Shown here: positions 6,522 to 9,478 of the stretch, piece by piece
Layout: every line of letters starts with the position of its first letter
How positions within the stretch are numbered: position 1 is the first letter of the stretch
DNA from: Bacteroidota bacterium
Lineage (GTDB): Bacteria; Bacteroidota; Bacteroidia; Bacteroidales; Paludibacteraceae
DNA length: 9,478 nt
Direction: 5' to 3'
Assembly: GCA_022709605.1 (NCBI GenBank)
Contig: JAKLIM010000119.1
Location: 1-9,478 of the forward strand
Program-made: the position numbers and the translations under genes
Notes under the pieces: model-generated
What the model was told of the DNA's origin: nothing
What the model saw: the letters and a program-made list of their open reading frames with translations, nothing else
Databases searched by the model: none

Positions 6522-6871
6522 GATTATCCGCATTAAGACCTAATAAATGCTCATCTGCTTGCAAGCGACCGACCTTGTCCGGTGAGCCGAAAAACAAGTG
6601 AGATAGGCGGTTAAAAATCGTCCTTGTTTGAGCACCGGCGTATTTCGACGGTGTGAGTTTGGACGATTTGAGCCTATCGAGCGTAAGTTTTTCGAGTGAA
6701 GCGGGCACAGTCAAACACTTTTATTCCTTTTTCCCTCTCTTAAAGGAGAGGGTGTCCGAAGGACGGGTGAGGTGTTTTTTTGCTTACTTTTTTGCATCAA
6801 GGCAAAAAAGTAAGTCGGGTTTTAGGGGTGAAACCCCTATTGGTTTAGTTTAGGTCTTTATGCGGATAGTC
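6522..6871. repeat. ~350 bp element with inverted-repeat ends and serial hairpins (MITE-like or structured RNA)
   Basis: The left end GATTATCCGCATTAAGACC plus TAA (6522-6543) matches the reverse complement of 6850-6871 at 20 of 22 positions. Between the ends are, in order: the palindrome GCTTGCAAGC (6557-6566); CTTGT/ACAAG with inner CGG/CCG (6574-6598); a three-tier hairpin (GATAGGC 6602-6608 with GCCTATC 6672-6678; AAATCGTCC 6615-6623 with GGACGATTT 6661-6669; CACCG 6633-6637 with CGGTG 6649-6653); CCCTCTC/GAGAGGG (6733-6752); GTCC-GAA-GGAC (6754-6764); a perfect 13-bp stem CTTACTTTTTTGC/GCAAAAAAGTAAG (6783-6814); and AGGGGT-GAA-ACCCCT (6824-6838). Short open frames cross it on both strands, but they follow from the palindromic structure and show no domain. 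Parts such as the CCCTCTC hairpin with GTCCGAAGGAC look like dispersed repeats in this phylum. No transposase is encoded. Confidence 0.65.
6783..6814. repeat. Perfect 13-bp stem-loop within the structured element
   Basis: CTTACTTTTTTGC (6783-6795), loop ATCAAG (6796-6801), GCAAAAAAGTAAG (6802-6814). This is the strongest single hairpin of the element. It has no poly-U tail on either strand at its outer edges, so I do not call it a terminator. Confidence 0.75.
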
Positions 6872-6954
6872 ACTTTACATTATTATCAATAGATTTAATT
6901 GTCACCGCCATTTTTAGTTTGAGTGAATATGATAGTAATACATTTATATACAAT

Positions 6955-6984
6955 TAGATATATCTCGTCTAGTTATATCTCGTC
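6955..6984. repeat. Tandem 15-bp repeat, two units
   Basis: TAGATATATCTCGTC (6955-6969) is followed immediately by TAGTTATATCTCGTC (6970-6984), 14 of 15 identical. The first unit contains the palindrome AGATATATCT. The pair sits between the structured element and the downstream end of queG, where no gene start is near, so it is not an obvious operator. Confidence 0.6.
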
Positions 6985-7065
6985 AAAAGGTTATCCCCAT
7001 TAAAATTGCTGAAGTCTCGGGACGGAACTCATTATTTTTACCGGACTACAATATTCCAGAAAATC

Positions 7066-7992
7066 TTAATCAATACTCCCTGTACTTATATTTTTCATCA
7101 ACTTTGCATATCCGGCTCTTTTGATGGCCGATTGACCAAAAACCTTTTTAAATTCCGCTTCTGTAAGTTGTTCCCATTCTTCTTTGGTCCATTGGGTAAT
7201 TTCTTCGACAGGTTTCAGCTCCTTGTGTTTGTTCGGGACTGCCCATTTTTTATTCCACGGGCAAACTTCAGCACAAATATCGCAACCTAAAACACAACCC
7301 GACAATTTATTCTGAAATTCAACCGGAATATCTTTTTTGCTTTCGATAGTCAGATATGAAATGCATTTGCGGGCATCCAACGATCGGTTTTCGAGCGCAG
7401 CGGTGGGACAAGCTACCATGCAACGGGTACACGAACCACACCGGTCGGTCAACGGTTTATCGTATTCAACTTCAGCATTCAACATCAATACACCTATAAA
7501 ACAATAAGAGCCAATACCAGGTGCAATCAGTTGCGTATGTTTCCCTATCCAACCCAAACCGGCCCGTTGCGCCCAGCGTCTTTCGAGCACAGGAGCTGAA
7601 TCTACAAACAAGTGCTGGTCCGTATTATTAAAGCAATGTTCTCCGAATTCGTGTTTAATGGCAGCTTCAAGTTCGTTCAGTTTTGATTTCAATACCGCAT
7701 GATAATCAACTTCGGAATAAGCGTATCGGGCAATTTTTGGAACATTAGGAACTTGTGTTTTTTCGGGGTTATAGTTCATTAAAACCACAATTACCGATTG
7801 ACAACCGGGTACAAGCGAGCGTGGATCGGTACGTTTTTCGAAATTGCGGGCCAGGTAATGCATATCACCATTTTGTCCCTCGTCAAGCCATTTTACCAAA
7901 TAAGCCTTGTCGTCGGTCAGTTCTTCTGCACGGGCAATGCCGCAAGCATCGAATCCGAGCGAAAGTGCGGTTTTTTTTATGAAGGTATGCAA
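7066..7992 (-). CDS. queG: Epoxyqueuosine reductase
   Basis: A 308-residue cytosolic iron-sulfur and cobalamin-dependent enzyme that reduces epoxyqueuosine to queuosine in the wobble position of GUN-anticodon tRNAs, the last step of queuosine synthesis. Visible features: the N-terminal GFDACGIARAEEL, FVDSAPVLERRWAQRAGLGWIGKHT (129-153) with catalytic D131, and two 4Fe-4S binding sets, CGSCTRCMVACP (C185, C188, C191, C195) and CVLGCDICAEVCP (C233, C237, C240, C244). It lacks the C-terminal HEAT-like extension of the ~380-residue enterobacterial enzymes; the shorter form is usual in Bacteroidota. The start must be TTG (7990-7992): a stop lies three codons upstream in frame and the first internal ATG is residue 44, inside the conserved region. 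No other que gene is in the window. Confidence 0.95.
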   Translation of the reverse strand: MHTFIKKTALSLGFDACGIARAEELTDDKAYLVKWLDEGQNGDMHYLARNFEKRTDPRSLVPGCQSVIVVLMNYNPEKTQVPNVPKIARYAYSEVDYHAVLKSKLNELEAAIKHEFGEHCFNNTDQHLFVDSAPVLERRWAQRAGLGWIGKHTQLIAPGIGSYCFIGVLMLNAEVEYDKPLTDRCGSCTRCMVACPTAALENRSLDARKCISYLTIESKKDIPVEFQNKLSGCVLGCDICAEVCPWNKKWAVPNKHKELKPVEEITQWTKEEWEQLTEAEFKKVFGQSAIKRAGYAKLMKNISTGSID

Positions 7993-8120
7993 TATATGTT
8001 ATTTTGAAGTAAATACCGGTGTTGTGATATCGTAAATAATTGATTATAATGATTATCCATATTAGCCATTATAGAAGTTTTATGTGTCTTACAAATTGAA
8101 TTTTAAATTCAAGAAAAATG

Positions 8121-8155
8121 AATAGGAACCTGCCTACCGCAGGCAGGTTTCTATT
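8121..8155 (-). terminator. Hairpin terminator after the adaptor gene, built on a CCTGCCT/AGGCAGG palindrome
   Basis: AATAGGAACCTGCCT (8121-8135), loop ACCGC, AGGCAGGTTTCTATT (8141-8155): a 15-bp stem with one G-T wobble. On the minus strand it is followed by CATTTTTCTTG, a U-rich tract. It lies 80 bp past the adaptor stop codon and 128 bp before the queG start, so it probably separates the efflux unit from queG. The CCTGCCT...AGGCAGG core resembles a palindrome found in many copies in Bacteroidota genomes. Confidence 0.7.
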
Positions 8156-8235
8156 TCTTTAAATTAAATCTGTCAAAGGAGAAGTAATTCAAAAAAGGCA
8201 TAAAATCGGATAACCATTTTGATTATTCAACCAAT

Positions 8236-9180
8236 TTAATTCTTTATTATCTGTACATTTCCATATTGACTGATTTTCAGGAAACCATCATTTTTTACGG
8301 CTATTTTTACAGCATAAACCTGATTAGCTCTTTCGTTGCGCGTTTGTATGGTTTTAGGGGTGAATTCGGATTTGCTTGAAATCCACTGAATAGTTCCCGT
8401 ATATTGCTTGGATTCTTTTTCGCCAAAATCGGCAAAGACATTTACTTTCTGTCCGGTTTTCAGTTGTGTAATCTGGTCGGCAGTGAAATAAGCACGCAAA
8501 ATCATGTTGTTGGTATCGGCAATTTTAAATAAAGCCCTGCCAACAGCTGCCAGTTCTCCTTTTTCGGCATATTTTACCAAAACAGTTCCGGAAACAGGAC
8601 TCGAAATCCGGCATTTTTTCAATTGATCGTCAAGTTGTTGCGACTGTATATCAAGGGCATTATTATCGCCCGAAATTCCTTCAACGGTGGTTTCAAGGGT
8701 CGATTTTGTGGCAATCAATTGTTTTTCGAGAACAGCAATTTGAGCGTTTACGTCATCCAATTGCTTCGTGGTTCCGGCATTGGCACCGACCAGATTTTCA
8801 ACACGTTTGCGCTCACTTTTGGCTGTGCTTATTTGTTGTTCGATGGCTGCAATTTGCTTTTTTACATCCGGCCGCCGGCTTTGTAGTGCTTTCTGACTGG
8901 CTTTCAACTGCAATTTTTTCAAATACAGTTGGGTCGAATCAATGGTTCCCACCACTTGGTTTTCGGTCAGCTGCATGCCTTCTTCTGCATCGAAACTGAT
9001 AATTTTACCCATTGCCTCAGCCGAAACAATCACTTCTGTCGTTTCAAATGTTCCGGAGGCATCATAATCTTTGTCCGATTTATTACACGAAGCAAATAAT
9101 AACGAAAAGATTATTCCTGAAAACAAAGTAACTGACATTAACATAAAGCTATGTCTGTTATTATTGATACATGTATTCAT
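8236..9180 (-). CDS. HlyD/YbhG-family efflux adaptor lipoprotein
   Basis: A 314-residue periplasmic membrane-fusion protein that would link an inner-membrane exporter to a TolC-type channel. The N-terminus has a hydrophobic segment (13-31) ending LLFASC, a lipobox-like site with C32 as the probable lipidated residue. Then follow the first half of the lipoyl domain (VSAEAMGKIISFDAEEGMQL, about 51-70), a long alpha-helical hairpin (about 80-190, rich in K, Q, E and L heptads), the second lipoyl half (ISSPVSGTVLVKYAEKGEL) and a beta-barrel domain ending FTPKTIQTRNERAN...VYAVKI, a signature of the YbhG-type adaptors that serve ABC exporters. ATG at 9178-9180 is used; ATG at 9142-9144 would give a more usual short signal peptide. 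The gene follows the TolC-like gene by 61 bp on the same strand, but no exporter gene follows it; a terminator and queG come next. Confidence 0.9.
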   Translation of the reverse strand: MNTCINNNRHSFMLMSVTLFSGIIFSLLFASCNKSDKDYDASGTFETTEVIVSAEAMGKIISFDAEEGMQLTENQVVGTIDSTQLYLKKLQLKASQKALQSRRPDVKKQIAAIEQQISTAKSERKRVENLVGANAGTTKQLDDVNAQIAVLEKQLIATKSTLETTVEGISGDNNALDIQSQQLDDQLKKCRISSPVSGTVLVKYAEKGELAAVGRALFKIADTNNMILRAYFTADQITQLKTGQKVNVFADFGEKESKQYTGTIQWISSKSEFTPKTIQTRNERANQVYAVKIAVKNDGFLKISQYGNVQIIKN

Positions 9181-9190
9181 ATTGAAATCG

Positions 9191-9228
9191 TAAATTGTAA
9201 CCCCGATAGCTATCGGGATAAATTGTAA
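9191..9228. repeat. 16-bp perfect palindrome between 10-bp direct repeats
   Basis: CCCGATAGCTATCGGG (9202-9217) is a perfect palindrome in the 61-bp gap between the TolC-like and adaptor genes. It is flanked by identical copies of TAAATTGTAA (9191-9200 and 9219-9228), leaving an 18-bp unit CCCCGATAGCTATCGGGA between them. In the message it would form a stable hairpin between the two reading frames. Confidence 0.8.
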
Positions 9229-9241
9229 ATGAATTAATTTA

Positions 9242-9478
9242 TCAATTATTTATGGTGTTTTTCAACTGGTAAACAGCCATATAAAGCTGAATCTCATGAA
9301 ACGCCCGGGTCTGTCGGGCAATATTTTCAGCATTGATCTCACGCAGCAAATCGGTAACGGTAAGCGTGCCGTTGGCAACTTTCGCTTCTGCTGATTTTTT
9401 TATATTACTGCGCAAACTGATTATTTCATCATCGTTTTTCAATGTTGTTTTTAGTTTTTCAATCTCATTTTTCTGTTG
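9242..9478 (-). CDS. TolC-family outer-membrane efflux protein, C-terminal part (partial)
   Basis: The frame is open from the right window edge (first codons read QQKNEIEKLKTTLKNDDE) to TAA at 9242-9244, giving 78 residues; the start lies outside. The segment SAEAKVANGTLTVTDLLREINAENIARQTRAFHEIQLYMAVYQLKNT is the last helical repeat of the TolC fold, where a basic/small-residue helix is followed by the 'G-x-x-(S/T)-x-x-D-L-L' turn and a long helix with leucine spacing. It forms the periplasmic tunnel and outer-membrane channel of tripartite pumps. It precedes the HlyD/YbhG-type adaptor on the same strand, the usual order in Bacteroidota efflux operons. Confidence 0.85.
   Translation of the reverse strand, partial: QQKNEIEKLKTTLKNDDEIISLRSNIKKSAEAKVANGTLTVTDLLREINAENIARQTRAFHEIQLYMAVYQLKNTINN

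Noticed and set aside
6511..6714. 67-codon minus-strand open frame overlapping the structured element
   Set aside because: It spans the left terminal repeat and the three-tier hairpin; its codons are explained by the palindromes, no domain is visible and it has no promoter-like signal.
6653..6853. 66-codon plus-strand open frame inside the structured element
   Set aside because: It consists of the repeat hairpins read through (for example the FFAYFFASRQKSK stretch comes from the 13-bp stem-loop). Such frames look like mis-annotated repeat translations.
6023..7065. tRNA, rRNA, CRISPR or retron-like content in the long gene-free region
   Set aside because: No cloverleaf, no regularly spaced direct repeats with unique spacers, and no reverse transcriptase gene in the window.
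8096..8112. Near-palindrome TTGAATTT-T-AAATTCAA
   Set aside because: AT-only core next to a real terminator; could be an operator, but the match is easily reached by chance in this composition and nothing else supports it.
8623..8999. Two plus-strand open frames of about 90 codons opposite the adaptor gene
   Set aside because: Antisense to the coiled-coil region of a clear HlyD-family gene; low-complexity coding on one strand opens frames on the other.

Overview
The window looks like a piece of a chromosome from the phylum Bacteroidota, most likely class Bacteroidia. The evidence is its AT-rich composition, the lack of Shine-Dalgarno sequences, -33/-7 type promoters (TTTG-N19-TAnnTTTG), a DUF4294 protein, a helix-hairpin-helix/beta-barrel outer-membrane protein, a short QueG, and palindromic intergenic repeats of a kind common in that phylum. 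It reads as ordinary core genome. No phage, plasmid, CRISPR or defence genes are visible, and no RNA gene could be recognised.

Layout. Bases 1-96 are the end of a plus-strand gene. A repeat-rich intergenic region (97-467) ends in a strong hairpin terminator. Two minus-strand genes follow: 5-formyltetrahydrofolate cyclo-ligase (468-1076) and, upstream of it, an exported DUF4294 protein (1162-1773). A divergent promoter region (1774-1981) also serves a plus-strand pair: a FadL/PorV-like barrel protein (1982-2797) and a large helix-hairpin-helix plus beta-barrel protein (2808-4877). That pair meets, with zero spacing, a minus-strand GNAT acetyltransferase (4878-5417), which lies downstream of shikimate kinase aroK (5513-6022).

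Bases 6023-7065 hold no convincing intact gene but a lot of structure: a start-less 46-codon open frame, a dispersed-repeat-like segment, a nested array of seven AAGGT-type boxes, a ~350 bp element with inverted-repeat ends and about seven internal hairpins, and a tandem 15-bp repeat. This is the most unusual part of the window.

The right end is all minus strand: epoxyqueuosine reductase queG with a TTG start (7066-7992), a hairpin terminator (8121-8155), a lipoprotein-type HlyD/YbhG adaptor (8236-9180), and the C-terminal end of a TolC-family outer-membrane protein (9242-9478, cut by the window edge). The last two would form the periplasmic and outer-membrane parts of an efflux pump whose inner-membrane part is not seen here.

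The genes serve one-carbon (folate) salvage, aromatic amino acid synthesis, tRNA queuosine modification, envelope biogenesis and efflux. They do not form a single system. The best candidates for something undescribed are the structured element at 6522-6871 with its neighbouring box array, and the signs that a short CCCGATAGCTATCGGG-type palindrome has inserted at two places.
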